A stretch of 64,000 nucleotides of DNA from Deltaproteobacteria bacterium HGW-Deltaproteobacteria-4 (GCA_002841765.1 PHAV01000008.1:1-64000), one strand, 5' to 3'. Counted from the first letter of the stretch, positions 34,779 to 45,288 are shown. Notes: generated by a model not told the origin, from the letters alone. Translations and numbers: made by a program.

Positions 34779-36221
34779 ATGAAACTCGGGCTGACTTCAC
34801 GGCTTTTCCTGGTGCTCCTGACCGCCTCCGCCCTGGTGGCGTGCGGCATGTTCTTCATTATGCACTGGAACATCGACCGGGGCTTTCTCCGCTATGTCAA
34901 CACCCTCGATCAGGAGCGACTGGAACTGCTTGCCGCTGAAGTGGAGCGCAGCTACGCCACCGCGGGGAGTTGGGATTTCATCCGCGACGAGCCCAAAAGC
35001 CTGCTGCGTTTGATGGTCAACACCCTGCCGGAGGGGCAGATCCGGCCAAAACATCTTGACCGCCTTGAACGCCGGCTGGAACGGCGGCGCGAGCGACCGG
35101 AACCGCCCCCGCCGGGAATGGCCCATCTCTTCGAACTGCGGGTGCAGCTCCTCGACAGTGCCGGACGCCATCTCGCCGGGCCGCCCCAGCCCCTGCCGGC
35201 TGAAGGGATGATTCCCTTGCATTATCAAGGACAGAAGATCGGCACTCTCGGCCTACTGCCTCAAAAGAACCTGGCCGATGCTCATCAATTGCGTTTCCTC
35301 AAGGAGCAGAAACTCGGGCTGGCACAGGTGGCGGGACTGACACTGCTGGTCGCCGCCCTCTTCTCTTTGCCACTGGCGCGGCGCCTGGTGCGCCCGCTGC
35401 GCGAAATCGCTGCTGCCACCCGGCGGCTGGCCACCGGGACCTCCACGGAGAGGATAGCGGTGACATCGCAGGATGAACTCGGACAACTCGCGAGCGACTT
35501 CAACCTCCTCGCCCTGACCTTGCAGCAAAACGAAACCGCACGACGGCAATGGATTGCCGACATCTCCCACGAACTGCGCACGCCGTTGACGGTGTTGCGC
35601 GGCGAGATTGAAGCGCTGCAGGACGGAGTACGCCCGCTGACGCCTGCGGCCCTTTCCTCCCTGCATGGCGAAGCGCTGCGCCTCGGACGCCTGGTTGACG
35701 ACCTTTACCAGCTCTCCCTCTCCGACCTCGGTGCGCTCCAGTACCGCAAGGAACTCCTCGCTCCCCAAGCTGTGCTGCTGGCCGCTCTGGAGCCTTTACG
35801 ACCGCTCTTTGCCGCCAAGGGGATCACGCTAGGCAAAGAGTTCGTCCCCGGCTCCGATGTAGAAATCCTCGCCGACCCGCAGCGCCTCCATCAACTCTTC
35901 TCCAATCTCCTCGACAACGCCCTCAAATACACCGATGCCCCCGGCGTTCTGAAACTGCGGATGGAACGGAGCGGCTCGAGTTTGCAGATAGAACTTTGCG
36001 ACAGTGCCCCGACGGTGACGGCGGCGGAAATGGAACGACTCTTCGAGCGCCTTTACCGGGTGGAGTCCTCCCGCAACCGGGAAACCGGCGGAGCCGGACT
36101 CGGCCTCACCATCTGCCGCAATATTGCCGAAGCGCACCAGGGAACACTCATCGCGCACCCTTCCCCCCTTGGAGGTCTGTGTTTGACCTTGACCCTGCCG
36201 TTGACGATGGAGGCGACATGA
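34779..36221 (+). CDS. baeS: BaeS-like sensor histidine kinase
   Basis: 480 residues from ATG 34779 (AAAGGA upstream). TM1 is at about 8-29, a periplasmic domain of about 150 residues contains an Arg/Pro-rich stretch ([14 protein letters not shown]), and TM2 is at about 182-200. HAMP follows, with the phospho-acceptor H264 in [10 protein letters not shown] box NLLDNALKY, and an ATP region ending [24 protein letters not shown] and [12 protein letters not shown] closely resemble BaeS, except that the G1 glycine is Thr (DSAPTV rather than DSAPGV). It shares ATGA with the regulator gene. It probably senses envelope stress. Confidence 0.88.
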   Translation: MKLGLTSRLFLVLLTASALVACGMFFIMHWNIDRGFLRYVNTLDQERLELLAAEVERSYATAGSWDFIRDEPKSLLRLMVNTLPEGQIRPKHLDRLERRLERRRERPEPPPPGMAHLFELRVQLLDSAGRHLAGPPQPLPAEGMIPLHYQGQKIGTLGLLPQKNLADAHQLRFLKEQKLGLAQVAGLTLLVAALFSLPLARRLVRPLREIAAATRRLATGTSTERIAVTSQDELGQLASDFNLLALTLQQNETARRQWIADISHELRTPLTVLRGEIEALQDGVRPLTPAALSSLHGEALRLGRLVDDLYQLSLSDLGALQYRKELLAPQAVLLAALEPLRPLFAAKGITLGKEFVPGSDVEILADPQRLHQLFSNLLDNALKYTDAPGVLKLRMERSGSSLQIELCDSAPTVTAAEMERLFERLYRVESSRNRETGGAGLGLTICRNIAEAHQGTLIAHPSPLGGLCLTLTLPLTMEAT

Positions 36222-36883
36222 GCCAGGAGATTTTAATCGTTGAGGACGAAGCGAAGTTGGCGGAGTTGCTGCGCGATTATCTGCAACAGGCGGGATTTGC
36301 CGTCAGCATGATCAGTAATGGTCGCGACGCCATCCCGGCGGTGCGGGAGCGCGCTCCCGACCTGATCCTCCTCGATCTGATGCTGCCGGGGCGGGACGGG
36401 ATGGAGATCTGTCGCGAGCTGCGCACCTTCAGCTCTGTGCCGGTGATCATGACCACCGCCCGCGTCGAGGAGATAGACCGCCTCCTCGGCCTCGAACTCG
36501 GGGCGGACGACTACATCTGCAAGCCCTACAGCCCGCGCGAGGTGGTGGCGCGGGTGCGGGCGGTGCTGCGCCGCAGCAACGGCAACACTTCGCCGGTACC
36601 GGGACTCCATCTTGATGAAGGGCGTTATTGTGCGGAATGGGAAGGACAAAGCGTCGAACTGACCGCGGTGGAGTTCCAACTGCTGCGCTTTCTCGTTGCC
36701 TCTCCCGGCCGCATCTACTCACGGCAGCAGCTCATGGACCGCATCTACCCCGACCAGCGCAGCGTCAGCGATCGGACCATCGACAGCCACATCAAGAAGC
36801 TGCGGCGCAAATTGTTGACGATCACCGCCGGCACCGAACTGATCCGCTCGGTTTATGGTGTCGGTTACACCTTTGACGCTTGA
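36218..36883 (+). CDS. baeR: BaeR-like response regulator
   Basis: 221 residues from ATG 36218, overlapping the kinase stop. The receiver domain has the acidic pair ED (residues 9-10), phospho-acceptor D53 in LLDLMLPG and K in [18 protein letters not shown], which is nearly identical in BaeR. The OmpR-type winged helix closes the protein ([28 protein letters not shown]). Likely targets are the spy-like gene and the neighbouring efflux genes, by analogy with the BaeR regulon in E. coli. Confidence 0.92.
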   Translation: MSQEILIVEDEAKLAELLRDYLQQAGFAVSMISNGRDAIPAVRERAPDLILLDLMLPGRDGMEICRELRTFSSVPVIMTTARVEEIDRLLGLELGADDYICKPYSPREVVARVRAVLRRSNGNTSPVPGLHLDEGRYCAEWEGQSVELTAVEFQLLRFLVASPGRIYSRQQLMDRIYPDQRSVSDRTIDSHIKKLRRKLLTITAGTELIRSVYGVGYTFDA

Positions 36884-36911
36884 CCCGGCGCTCACAACCG
36901 CTCGCTACTTT

Positions 36912-37787
36912 TTACGGTGACAACTCCCGTTCCGAGAAGAACTCCCGCCTTGCCCCGCTGAGGGGATCCTTAAACCTGACCATCTGGGCCAGCAGTTGCA
37001 ACGGGGTCGCAAAGTTGTCGGCCCTCTCCGCTTGCAGCTCCGGATAAAAGCGATCGTTGAGGATGCCGCAGCCGAGGCCGCTAAGGTGCAGCCGCAGTTG
37101 ATGGGTCTTCCCGGTCAGCGGCTGCAGCAGAAAGCGGGCGATGCCGTTGTTGCATTCCAGCAGAGTAATCAGAGAGCGGGCATTGACTTCTCCGGGGGCG
37201 ACCTGCATCCGGAAGGACGGGTCTCCGCGCTCAATACGGTTTTCCACCAACCAAACGGAACCTTCCGAACCGGGCCGGCCGGCCGAGAGCGCCTGATAGT
37301 GCTTCTCAACTTCTCCCTGCAACCAGAGCCGGGCGTAGCAGCCACGCGTCTTCTTGGTGACGGAGAAGAGGACGATTCCCGCGGTTTCGCGATCGATGCG
37401 GTGCAGCGGCACCAAATCGGCGTTGCCGGTACTGCGGCGCAAACGACTCAGCAGGCACTCCTCAACATAGCGACCCCCCGGGGTTACGGGGAGGAAATGC
37501 GGCTTGTCGGCAACAAGAAGATCGTCATCCTGATAAAGGATTGACTCCAAAAAGGGAATTTGCGACTCATTCTCCACCTCACGGAAATAGCGGAGCTGCA
37601 GATGAGGTTGATAGCTGCTGACCAAGGTAAGCGGCGCTCCCGCCGCGTCCAGGATCTTGCCGGCAACCAGGCGCTGCACCCAGATTTCCCTGGAAATATG
37701 CGGGAATCTACGGCTCAGGAATTCCAGGAGCGACGGGTAGGGCGTTGCAATCTGCGGCAGGGTAACGGTCGATGGATGAGATGAAAT
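36912..37787 (-). CDS. RluA-family pseudouridine synthase (start uncertain, no standard start codon upstream)
   Basis: The catalytic domain has VPLHRIDRETAGIVLFS (catalytic Asp in HRIDRETAG), the typical GKTHQLRLHLSGLG, and LLVADKPHFLPVTP. The first standard start in frame is GTG 37679 (255 residues). However, the frame upstream to about 37790 reads LPQIATPYPSLLEFLSRRFPHISREIW in two blocks, which looks like the family N-terminus. AAGGA stands right after the upstream gene's stop, and only ATA, ATC or ATT codons follow in frame (37799, 37793, 37787). Initiation at a rare codon is therefore likely. It modifies rRNA or tRNA uridines. Confidence 0.75.
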   Translation of the reverse strand: MSSHPSTVTLPQIATPYPSLLEFLSRRFPHISREIWVQRLVAGKILDAAGAPLTLVSSYQPHLQLRYFREVENESQIPFLESILYQDDDLLVADKPHFLPVTPGGRYVEECLLSRLRRSTGNADLVPLHRIDRETAGIVLFSVTKKTRGCYARLWLQGEVEKHYQALSAGRPGSEGSVWLVENRIERGDPSFRMQVAPGEVNARSLITLLECNNGIARFLLQPLTGKTHQLRLHLSGLGCGILNDRFYPELQAERADNFATPLQLLAQMVRFKDPLSGARREFFSERELSP

Positions 37788-37805
37788 CCCGATGCTTATT
37801 CCTTC

Positions 37806-38471
37806 TTACTGGCCATAAGTCCTGGCCAGATAATCGATGAGTACAACCTTTTCTTCCTCTGAGAGCAGCGCACCGTTAGCCATCATCCGCGTAACCGTCT
37901 CCTCCCACTGTTTCCGGGACTTGCGCTCCCGTTTAGCCCGGTCGGCACTATGACAAACCGAGCAGCGGGCATAAAGCAGGATTGCACCGGCCTCGGTTAA
38001 ATCCTTTCCGGTGACAGCCGTTGCCTCACGTCCCTTGTCCGTCATCGTCTTCAACAGCCCCGCTCGCAGTTCGGCTTTTTCAGCGTCTGTCAGGCGCGCT
38101 TCCGGATGGAGCAAAAGATAGCGGGGCAGGGGCATTTTCCCGGTGCGAATCTCTTCATCCGCTTTTCTTCCCGGCATATCCCCGGCATGCCAGTTCGAAA
38201 AATTAAACGCGGCCCGCCCTTGCCGCACATCATAAACGACCAGCCAGCTCATCGGCGCCACCCTGGCGTACCAGGGCCAGACGGTTTCATTCGAATGACA
38301 ATCGAAGCAGGCCCGCTTGGCCAGAACGCGGGTCTCAGGACGGTCCCAAACCGGCTCATTAACCACCGGCGGATTGTCCGGTTGTAAAAAGGGTAGAGCC
38401 TGCAGTAACAGTAGGACGATCACCGCAATTCCCGCCCCTTTTAATGCATACTCTTTCAACTTTTCCGACAT
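37806..38471 (-). CDS. Haem-binding domain / c-type cytochrome protein
   Basis: 221 residues from ATG 38471 (GGGAG upstream). An N-terminal anchor (GAGIAVIVLLLLQALPFL) leads to a haem-binding domain with CFDCH and SNETVWPWYARVAPMSW, followed by FNFSNW. A second haem site, CSVCH, is near the C-terminus. Two CxxCH motifs imply two covalently bound haems on the periplasmic side. Its stop is followed at once by the pseudouridine synthase reading frame. A redox partner is not apparent nearby. Confidence 0.88.
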   Translation of the reverse strand: MSEKLKEYALKGAGIAVIVLLLLQALPFLQPDNPPVVNEPVWDRPETRVLAKRACFDCHSNETVWPWYARVAPMSWLVVYDVRQGRAAFNFSNWHAGDMPGRKADEEIRTGKMPLPRYLLLHPEARLTDAEKAELRAGLLKTMTDKGREATAVTGKDLTEAGAILLYARCSVCHSADRAKRERKSRKQWEETVTRMMANGALLSEEEKVVLIDYLARTYGQ

Positions 38472-38533
38472 CTTTCTCTCCCTTCCGGCCATTGATTTCA
38501 ATAAAAAATACTGCGAGAGGACTCTTTCTCTCT

Positions 38534-39469
38534 TCAGAAAATCAGCAGATGCAGTCCCGCCCGCAGCAGCACCCCGACCACCGCCCCGGCAATCGCCGGA
38601 CGGACGACAGAGGCACAGCGTCTGCCGGCCGAGATCAGGACAGCAACGCCGACGAGATCGCAGGGGTTGATGAGAAAACCGGCCATGCGATTCATCTCCA
38701 GCGGGGTCATCACCCCTTCCTTGAGAAGGTTGAGCATCACCCCCATCATCGCCGTGCCGCCGGCCAGATATTTGGTCGCAATCGGCAGGACCGCCACCGC
38801 CGGAAAGCCGATCATGTCGAAGAAGGGGGCAAGGAGGCCTTCGAGCAGGGCAATGGCGCCGATCGCCGTGAAGACATTGACCAGAAAGAGCGCCAGCACA
38901 AGGATAGGGATGGCGCCGAGAATAATCTGGATCGCTTCCTGACCGCCAAGGATCATCAGATTGAAGGTCGTGGTCTTTGACCTCTTCTCCGCCGGCGGCA
39001 AATCCCCATGCGTCAGATCTTCGGCACCGCTGGAGCGGGCAAAGACATAATAGGTGGCAGCTGCAGCTGTAAGACCACCGAGCAGCGAGGTCATCATAAT
39101 CACGCCAAGGTCGAGACCGACCGTCACCAGAGGGAAGACGACATTGGCTTGCGACATAGTGAAGACCATCGCCAGAGTCGCGGCGATCTGCCGGCGGGCA
39201 GTGTGGTCCTTCTCCATGATCGTCAGGGTGGCGAGGGGGGCGGCGAAACTGACAAGGAGGAGCTGGAGCATGGCAAAGACGCCGGCGCCGGGGATGCCGA
39301 CCAGCTTAAGGATGGGCTGCAGACCACGGGCGACAAGAGCGAGAATCCCGCGCGCTTCGATCACCTTCATCAGCGCCATCATGATGACGAGGACCGGCAA
39401 AAGGATATAGAGGGCGAGATCGAGAGCTGATTTCCCCGAAACGAGGATAATTTTGATGAATTCTTCCAT
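38534..39469 (-). CDS. Nucleoside-recognition (Gate) domain membrane protein
   Basis: 311 residues from ATG 39469, with GGAGG nine bases upstream. About eight hydrophobic segments are arranged as two Gate-type halves (YILLPVLVIMMALMKVI, FTMSQANVVFPLVTVGLDLGVIMM, and GGTAMMGVMLNLLKEG). It resembles the SpmA/SpmB-like YjiH group. The substrate is unknown. A type A repeat separates it from the next gene. Confidence 0.82.
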   Translation of the reverse strand: MEEFIKIILVSGKSALDLALYILLPVLVIMMALMKVIEARGILALVARGLQPILKLVGIPGAGVFAMLQLLLVSFAAPLATLTIMEKDHTARRQIAATLAMVFTMSQANVVFPLVTVGLDLGVIMMTSLLGGLTAAAATYYVFARSSGAEDLTHGDLPPAEKRSKTTTFNLMILGGQEAIQIILGAIPILVLALFLVNVFTAIGAIALLEGLLAPFFDMIGFPAVAVLPIATKYLAGGTAMMGVMLNLLKEGVMTPLEMNRMAGFLINPCDLVGVAVLISAGRRCASVVRPAIAGAVVGVLLRAGLHLLIF

Positions 39470-39483
39470 TAAACACCTCCAAA

Positions 39484-39545
39484 ACCACCACCCCCCGGCC
39501 CCCTCCTTAACCAAGGAGGGGGTGCCCGACAGGGCGGGGGTGGTG
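39484..39545. repeat. Palindromic repeat, type A
   Basis: ACCACCACCCCCCGGCCCCC, TCCTTAACCAAGGAGGGGG, then GGGCGGGGGTGGTG. The ends are inverted copies (CACCACCCCC and GGGGGTGGTG), so the whole unit forms one long hairpin between divergent genes. Confidence 0.75.
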
Positions 39546-39625
39546 CGTCATTCTATCGACAGTGCAGATTCTGTCAATGCGTCTTTTCCCTTTGCCACCT
39601 GCTGATTATCGTTTATCCTCCGGCG

Positions 39626-41299
39626 ATGCTGACTCTCCTCACCACCCTGCACAGCAAATACATTCACGCCAGCCTCGCCCTCCCCTGCCTGGCCGCAGCC
39701 TGCGCCAGCGATTGCGGCGAAGTGCGGATCTGCGAGTTCACTGTCCACGAACCGAAGGAGCAGATTCTCGCCGTCCTCCTTGCCCAGGAGCCGGATGTTA
39801 TCGCCTTCTCCGTCTACATCTGGAATCGTTCGGCGACCCTGGAGCTCATCGATGCTCTGGCGGTAGTGCGACCGCAACTGCGCATTGTTGTCGGTGGACC
39901 GGAGCTGTCTTATGAAGAGAGCGACCTCCTCCACCGTCATCCCGGTATCAGCGCCCTGATCCGCGGCGAAGGGGAGATTCCTTTTCCCTCCCTCCTTGCT
40001 GCCTGGGCGCGAGGCGAGAATGGCGCGGGAATTCCCAACCTTCTGCTCCGTTGTGACAACGAGTTGATCGAAGGCCCTTTCGCGGCCCCTGCCGACGATC
40101 TCGACACTCTCCCCTCCCCCTTTGCCGCCGGACAGGTCGATCTCCGACGCGGGCTGGTCTATTACGAATCGAGCCGCGGCTGCCCTTACAACTGCGCCTT
40201 CTGCATGAGCGCACTCGACCCGAAAGTCCGCTCCTTCTCGCTGGCACGGATACAGGCGGACCTGAAGATCCTCCTCGAAGCCGGCGTGCCGCAGATCAAG
40301 TTTGTCGATCGTACCTTCAATTACAACGGGGCGCGCAGCCGCGCCATCTGGTCCTTCATCCTCCAGCATAACCGCAAAAGCCACTTTCATTTCGAGATCG
40401 GCGCCCACCTCCTTGACGAGGCATCGCTGATCCTGCTGGCGACGGTGCCGCCCGAGACCTTCCAGTTCGAGATCGGCGTTCAGTCAACCTTGCCGGCGAC
40501 TTTGGCCGCCATCAGCCGCAACGCCGATCTGGAGAAGCTCGAAAGGAACGTGCGCCGCCTGCGCAGCGAAACGTCGATCCACCTCCACCTCGATCTCATC
40601 TACGGCCTCCCCGCCGAAGGGTACGACGATTTCCTCCACTCCCTTGACCGCGTCGCCACTCTTCACCCCCATGCACTACAGATCGAGCCGGTCAAGCTCC
40701 TCCCCGGTGCGCCGCTGCGCCGCGACGCCGCATCGCTCGGCATCGCTTTTGATCCGCATCCCCCTTACAGCGTCCTTTCCACCCCGCTCCTTGATTTTAA
40801 CGCTCTCGAAAAGTTGCGGGGCATCAGTCGCCTCCTCGACCTCCTCGTCAACAGCCACAAGTTTAGCGGGACCATTGCCGGACTCACCGAGGGGAACAAC
40901 TCCCTCGCCGCCAGCCTCGCCGCTCTGGAGGCCTACTGGCGGCAGCACGACTACTTCCGCCATCCGGTCGGCCTGCGCGAGGTCTTCCTGCGGCTGGCTG
41001 ATTATTTGCGGCAGGAAGCGCCGCACCTCCTCGACGCCCTCGCTCGTGACCTGCTCGGCAGCGAACGGATCGCCGCCGGGCAGGTGCCGTGGTTCGTCAA
41101 TACCGACCTCAACTCCGAAGAGGCAAAGGCTGTGCGTGAGCAAGTGCGGCTGGCGACCGATGCAATTCGCGGTCAGAGGATCAAGCTTCAGCATACGGCG
41201 GCGGTCTTCGCCGCAGACGGTCGCATTGTGCGCCTCTTCCTTTACTACACGGCGCCGGGGCAGGGGCTGGAGGTGCGTGAAGAGGTTGTGATCTCGTAG
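39626..41299 (+). CDS. B12-binding-type radical SAM protein with DUF4080
   Basis: 557 residues. An N-terminal cobalamin-binding-like domain (residues 1-130, with [20 protein letters not shown] and [11 protein letters not shown]) is followed by the radical SAM core with C-x3-C-x2-C in [18 protein letters not shown]. The C-terminal part ([21 protein letters not shown] to the end) matches the DUF4080 type. Such proteins are probably methylases or related C-C forming enzymes of unknown substrate. The stop codon lies inside a type B repeat. Confidence 0.88.
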   Translation: MLTLLTTLHSKYIHASLALPCLAAACASDCGEVRICEFTVHEPKEQILAVLLAQEPDVIAFSVYIWNRSATLELIDALAVVRPQLRIVVGGPELSYEESDLLHRHPGISALIRGEGEIPFPSLLAAWARGENGAGIPNLLLRCDNELIEGPFAAPADDLDTLPSPFAAGQVDLRRGLVYYESSRGCPYNCAFCMSALDPKVRSFSLARIQADLKILLEAGVPQIKFVDRTFNYNGARSRAIWSFILQHNRKSHFHFEIGAHLLDEASLILLATVPPETFQFEIGVQSTLPATLAAISRNADLEKLERNVRRLRSETSIHLHLDLIYGLPAEGYDDFLHSLDRVATLHPHALQIEPVKLLPGAPLRRDAASLGIAFDPHPPYSVLSTPLLDFNALEKLRGISRLLDLLVNSHKFSGTIAGLTEGNNSLAASLAALEAYWRQHDYFRHPVGLREVFLRLADYLRQEAPHLLDALARDLLGSERIAAGQVPWFVNTDLNSEEAKAVREQVRLATDAIRGQRIKLQHTAAVFAADGRIVRLFLYYTAPGQGLEVREEVVIS

Positions 41300-41363
41300 G
41301 GGCGCAATGCTTGCGCCCGCTTCTATTCTCAATACAAAACGGGCGCAAGCATTGCGCCCCTAC
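41296..41363. repeat. Inverted pair of type B repeats
   Basis: GTAGGGGCGCAATGCTTGCG CCCG and its exact reverse complement CGGGCGCAAGCATTGCGCCC CTAC are separated by 20 bases. The left arm contains the TAG stop of the radical SAM gene (41297-41299), and AAAAAA follows the right arm, so it may also act as a terminator. It lies 33 bp before uvrB. Confidence 0.85.
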
Positions 41364-41396
41364 AAAAAATACGCCCCTTCATGCTATTCTCCTCCC

Positions 41397-43397
41397 ATGG
41401 CCAAATTCGAGCTCAAATCCCCCTACCAACCGGCCGGCGACCAACCCCGCGCCATTGCCGAACTGACCGAAGGGCTGCGCCGCGGCGACCACCATCAGGT
41501 CCTCCTCGGCGTCACCGGATCCGGCAAGACCTTCACCATGGCCAACGTCGTCGCCCAGGTGCAGCGCCCGACCCTGGTCCTCGCCCATAACAAGACCCTC
41601 GCGGCGCAGCTCTACGGCGAATTCAAGGAGCTCTTCCCCGAGAACGCCATCGAGTACTTCGTCTCCTACTACGACTACTACCAGCCCGAAGCCTACATCG
41701 TCAGCACCGACACCTTTATCGACAAGGATTCGGCGATCAACGAAGAGATCGACAAGCTCCGCCACAGCGCCACCCGCTCCCTCCTCACCCGCCGCGACGT
41801 CCTCATCGTCGCCTCGGTCTCCTGCATCTACGGCCTCGGCGCGCCGGAGGCCTATTCGGGGATGCTCATTCAGTTCGAAGAGGGGATGGAATTCGGCCGC
41901 GACGCCCTGCTCAGACGCCTGGTCGAGATCCAATACAGCCGCAACGACATCGACTTCCATCGCGGCACCTTCCGCGTGCGCGGCGATTCGGTGGAGATCT
42001 TCCCCCCCTACGAAGAGAAGCGGGCGATCCGCGTCACCTTCTTCGGCGACGAGGTCGAAGCCCTGCACGAAATCGACCCCCTCCTGGGGAAGATCATCGA
42101 CAAGCTCCCCCGCACCGCCATCTTCCCAGCCAGCCATTACGTGGCGACCAAACCGACCCTCGATCGCGCCATCACCGAGATTCAGGACGAGCTGCGCGAA
42201 CGCATCCAGTACTTCCGCGAACGGAATCTTCTGGTCGAAGCGCAGCGGATCGAACAGCGCACCATGTTCGATCTGGAGATGATCGAGGAGATCGGCTACT
42301 GCACCGGCATCGAGAACTATTCGCGCTTCCTAGAAAACCGTAAGCCCGGCGAGGCGCCGGCGACCCTCTTTGACTACTTCCCCAAGGATGCCATCCTCTT
42401 TATCGATGAGAGCCACGTCTCGGTCTCGCAGGTCGGGGCGATGTATCGCGGCGACCGCTCGCGCAAAGAGAATCTCGTCAACTACGGCTTCCGCCTCCCC
42501 GCCGCCCTCGACAACCGCCCCCTCACCTTCGGGGAGTTCGAGGCGAAGAATCTCCAGACGATCTACGTCTCGGCGACCCCGGCGAACTATGAACTGGAGA
42601 AAGCGCAGGGGGTGATCGTCGAACAGCTGGTGCGGCCGACCGGCCTCATTGATCCGCCGATCGAAGTCCGCCCGGCGAGCGGCCAGGTCGACGATCTCAT
42701 CGCTGAACTGCGCGACGCCGTCGCCAAGGGGGAGCGGGTCCTGGTCACCACCCTGACCAAACGGATGGCGGAGGACCTCACCACCTACCTCGAAGAGCTA
42801 GCCTTTCGCGTCCGCTACCTCCACTCCGATATCGACACTGTCGAACGGATGGAGATCCTCCGCGATCTCCGCCTCGGGGTCTTCGACATCCTCATCGGCA
42901 TCAACCTGCTGCGCGAAGGGCTCGACCTCCCCGAGGTGGCGCTGGTGGCGATCCTCGATGCCGACAAGGAGGGCTTCCTCCGCTCCGAGCGCTCCCTGAT
43001 CCAGACCTGCGGCCGCGCCGCCCGCAACCTCGACGGTCGGGTGATCATGTACGCCGACCAGATCACCCGCTCGATGCGCGCCTGTCTCGACGAAACCGCC
43101 CGCCGCCGCACCACCCAGATCGCATACAACGAGGAGCATCACATCACTCCGCGCTCGACGACCAAGTCGCTACGCACCATCCTCGACGATCTCACCGCCG
43201 GCAGTGATCTCGATCCAAGTTTGATCGCCGCCGAGACGAGCGGTGTCTACCGCAGCCCGAAAGCGTTGCGTAAGGAGATCGAGAAGGTGAAGAAGGAGAT
43301 GCTCAAGGCGGCGGGGAATCTGGAGTTTGAGAAGGCGGCACAATTGAGGGATCAGATGATTTTGCTGGAGAAGGAGGAGCTGGCGATGGGGGGATGA
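41397..43397 (+). CDS. uvrB: UvrABC system protein B
   Basis: 666 residues from ATG 41397 (upstream in-frame codons fall in a repeat and are not conserved). Walker [15 protein letters not shown], the beta-hairpin damage-probing region [21 protein letters not shown] in two blocks, helicase motif [20 protein letters not shown] (motif VI), and the C-terminal UVR domain ([21 protein letters not shown]). It verifies DNA damage in nucleotide excision repair. Length is standard. Confidence 0.97.
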   Translation: MAKFELKSPYQPAGDQPRAIAELTEGLRRGDHHQVLLGVTGSGKTFTMANVVAQVQRPTLVLAHNKTLAAQLYGEFKELFPENAIEYFVSYYDYYQPEAYIVSTDTFIDKDSAINEEIDKLRHSATRSLLTRRDVLIVASVSCIYGLGAPEAYSGMLIQFEEGMEFGRDALLRRLVEIQYSRNDIDFHRGTFRVRGDSVEIFPPYEEKRAIRVTFFGDEVEALHEIDPLLGKIIDKLPRTAIFPASHYVATKPTLDRAITEIQDELRERIQYFRERNLLVEAQRIEQRTMFDLEMIEEIGYCTGIENYSRFLENRKPGEAPATLFDYFPKDAILFIDESHVSVSQVGAMYRGDRSRKENLVNYGFRLPAALDNRPLTFGEFEAKNLQTIYVSATPANYELEKAQGVIVEQLVRPTGLIDPPIEVRPASGQVDDLIAELRDAVAKGERVLVTTLTKRMAEDLTTYLEELAFRVRYLHSDIDTVERMEILRDLRLGVFDILIGINLLREGLDLPEVALVAILDADKEGFLRSERSLIQTCGRAARNLDGRVIMYADQITRSMRACLDETARRRTTQIAYNEEHHITPRSTTKSLRTILDDLTAGSDLDPSLIAAETSGVYRSPKALRKEIEKVKKEMLKAAGNLEFEKAAQLRDQMILLEKEELAMGG

Positions 43398-43432
43398 GAT
43401 ATAAACCGGCGGGTCGCGTCCCGCCAGACGCC

Positions 43433-43464
43433 CTACTTTTTGTCCATGCGGCAACAAAAAGTAG
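43433..43464. repeat. Palindromic repeat, type C
   Basis: CTACTTTTTGT, a ten-base loop and ACAAAAAGTAG. Part of a 480-bp non-coding stretch (43398-43877) after uvrB that also has Gly/Arg-rich pseudo-frames. Confidence 0.65.
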
Positions 43465-43877
43465 GCAAAAAATGCCTTTCTCCTGCGGAGGGCATCTCTT
43501 TCGCCGGTCTTCTTCTGATCAACTCACCATCGATGCACTGACTCGGGCGGCACACCTCGGCACGAAGAGCGGTGCCCGATTCTTATGCGGGCACCAAAGG
43601 CGGTGAATGCTCACCTTCTGCTCCAATCAACTCTCTGCAGCAGGCATCCCCCAAGGGGCCGAATCCATAGGCCCCCGCCTTCCGCGTTAAGAAGATCACC
43701 CTGGTTCGTTTCGGCAACGCCCCTTGACAGCTCTGAAAGCCGGCAACAGACATGCCGAGCTCATCGCCACAAGCCATTTTTTCGCTTCCTTTTTGTTGGC
43801 TGACAAAAAGGAAGGCGGCGAGCGGGGCCGCGACCCTGCGGTCTTGAACCTCAAAAGCGGGCGGGCACAAGACGCCC
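43465..43877. other. Non-coding mosaic downstream of uvrB
   Basis: No frame here has a ribosome site or family motif. The longest candidate (108 codons, minus strand, 43583-43909) overlaps the end of a TolC-like gene and reads as compressed repeat sequence. It includes a second type C hairpin at 43785-43814. Confidence 0.5.
43785..43814. repeat. Palindromic repeat, type C
   Basis: CTTCCTTTTTGT, short loop TGGCTG, ACAAAAAGGAAG. The arm is a variant of that at 43433-43464. Confidence 0.65.
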
Positions 43878-45164
43878 CTACTCCCCCGCCTTTCCCATCG
43901 CCCAGACAAACTCCGCCTCGGCCGCCCGATAATCCCGCTCCCCCTGCGCCAATGACGTCTGCGCCTGCAACAGATTCAACTGCGCATCATCAACATCCAG
44001 CCGCGTCTTGACCCCGTATTCGAATCCCTGCTCCGCCATCCTCAACAACCGCTCCGCCTGCCCGACCGTCCCCTGCAGCGCCGCCACGATCGCCGCAGCG
44101 TCGATGATGCCGTTACGAGCCGTCTCCACCTCCAGACCAATAGCATCGACGAGGGCCCGCTCACTGATCGAGAGGCCGCGCAGATCACTGTGCGCTTGCG
44201 CAATTTTTCCTGCGGTGCGCAGACCGTCAAAGAAGGGCCAGGTCAGATAGACGCCGGCATTCCAGGCCGCTCCATTCCCTTCATCCCCGGCGGCATTGTC
44301 GAGTTCGAGACGCCGCCAGCCGGCAGCACCACGCAGATCGAGACGCGGCTTGTTCTCGGCTCCGTAGATGCGGATGATCTCTGTCTGCACCTGCTGGCGG
44401 AGACGGAGATCGGCGAGCTCGGGACGGTGCGCCACGGCGCTGGCGAAAGCGTCAGCAAAGGAGAGCGGGGCGCTGATCGTCACCGCCAGGGTCCCCTCAG
44501 CCACCACTTCTTCCGGGAGGGCAAGGAGGTAAGCGAGCCGCAGCCCGACACTACGCACGCGGTTGGCGGCGCGGATGATCTCGGGACGGGCATTCTCCTG
44601 CGCCACCGTGGCAGCGAGGACATCGTAATCGGTGGCAACCCCAAGTGCGTAGCGACGTTCCGCCTCCTGCCGATGACGCTCCTTCTGCAGGAGATTCTCC
44701 CCGGCAAGACGTTGCAATTCGTTAGCCAGGAGGAGATCGACAAAGGCGATGGTGACATCGCGATGCGCTTCCTGACGGGCACTGAGGATCGACTGATCGC
44801 CGCTTTGCTGCGCGACTTTTGCCGCCCGAATCCCGGCGCCGATCTTCCCCCATGTAAAGAGGGGCTGCGTCAGAGAGATCTCCGCACTGCTGCTCTGCTG
44901 GCGGGCGCCGGCGCCGAAGACTTCCTGACTGGCATCGCGCGACAAACCGATCCCGGCACTGGCCGTCAACTGCGGCAGGGCGGCGGCCCGTTCTTCGACA
45001 TAGCGGCCATCGAGACCGGCACGGCTCTCCTGCGCCTGCTTGACCGCATAATTCTGTTCGGCAGCGAGGGTGAGAGCTTCTTCGAGGGTCAGGTGCCGCG
45101 GTTCGGCATGAGCGGGGGTGGTGAGGAGGATGGACAGAAAAAGAATGGGGAGATGACGTTTCAT
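43878..45164 (-). CDS. TolC-family outer-membrane efflux protein
   Basis: 428 residues with signal peptide MKRHLPILFLSILLTTPAHA, then two outer-membrane-efflux repeats (LTLEEALTLAAEQNYAVKQAQE and, in the second half, FADAFASAVAHRPELADLRLRQQ). GAGGT lies before ATG 45164. It is the last gene of a minus-strand group with an RND permease, adaptor and a formate/nitrite channel, although a type A repeat lies between it and the channel gene. Confidence 0.9.
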   Translation of the reverse strand: MKRHLPILFLSILLTTPAHAEPRHLTLEEALTLAAEQNYAVKQAQESRAGLDGRYVEERAAALPQLTASAGIGLSRDASQEVFGAGARQQSSSAEISLTQPLFTWGKIGAGIRAAKVAQQSGDQSILSARQEAHRDVTIAFVDLLLANELQRLAGENLLQKERHRQEAERRYALGVATDYDVLAATVAQENARPEIIRAANRVRSVGLRLAYLLALPEEVVAEGTLAVTISAPLSFADAFASAVAHRPELADLRLRQQVQTEIIRIYGAENKPRLDLRGAAGWRRLELDNAAGDEGNGAAWNAGVYLTWPFFDGLRTAGKIAQAHSDLRGLSISERALVDAIGLEVETARNGIIDAAAIVAALQGTVGQAERLLRMAEQGFEYGVKTRLDVDDAQLNLLQAQTSLAQGERDYRAAEAEFVWAMGKAGE

Positions 45165-45189
45165 AAAATTACCTCAATTATTCCTTTCA

Positions 45190-45278
45190 CTCCCCCTCCT
45201 TTTTTAAGGAGGGGGTCGGGGGGTGGTTAGCCAAAAACCTTACCACCCCCAGCCCCTCCTTAAAAAAGGAGGGGAGCT
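45190..45278. repeat. Double palindromic repeat, type A
   Basis: TCCCCCTCCTT...AAGGAGGGGGTCGGGGGGTGG and CCACCCCCAGCCCCTCCTTA...AAGGAGGGGAGC in opposite orientations, separated by about 10 bases. It lies between the formate/nitrite channel gene and the TolC-like gene. Confidence 0.8.
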
Positions 45279-45288
45279 AAAGAGCCGC

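Noticed and set aside
43583-43909. 108-codon minus frame downstream of uvrB
   Set aside because: Overlaps the TolC-like gene's end, lacks motifs and lies over repeat sequence.
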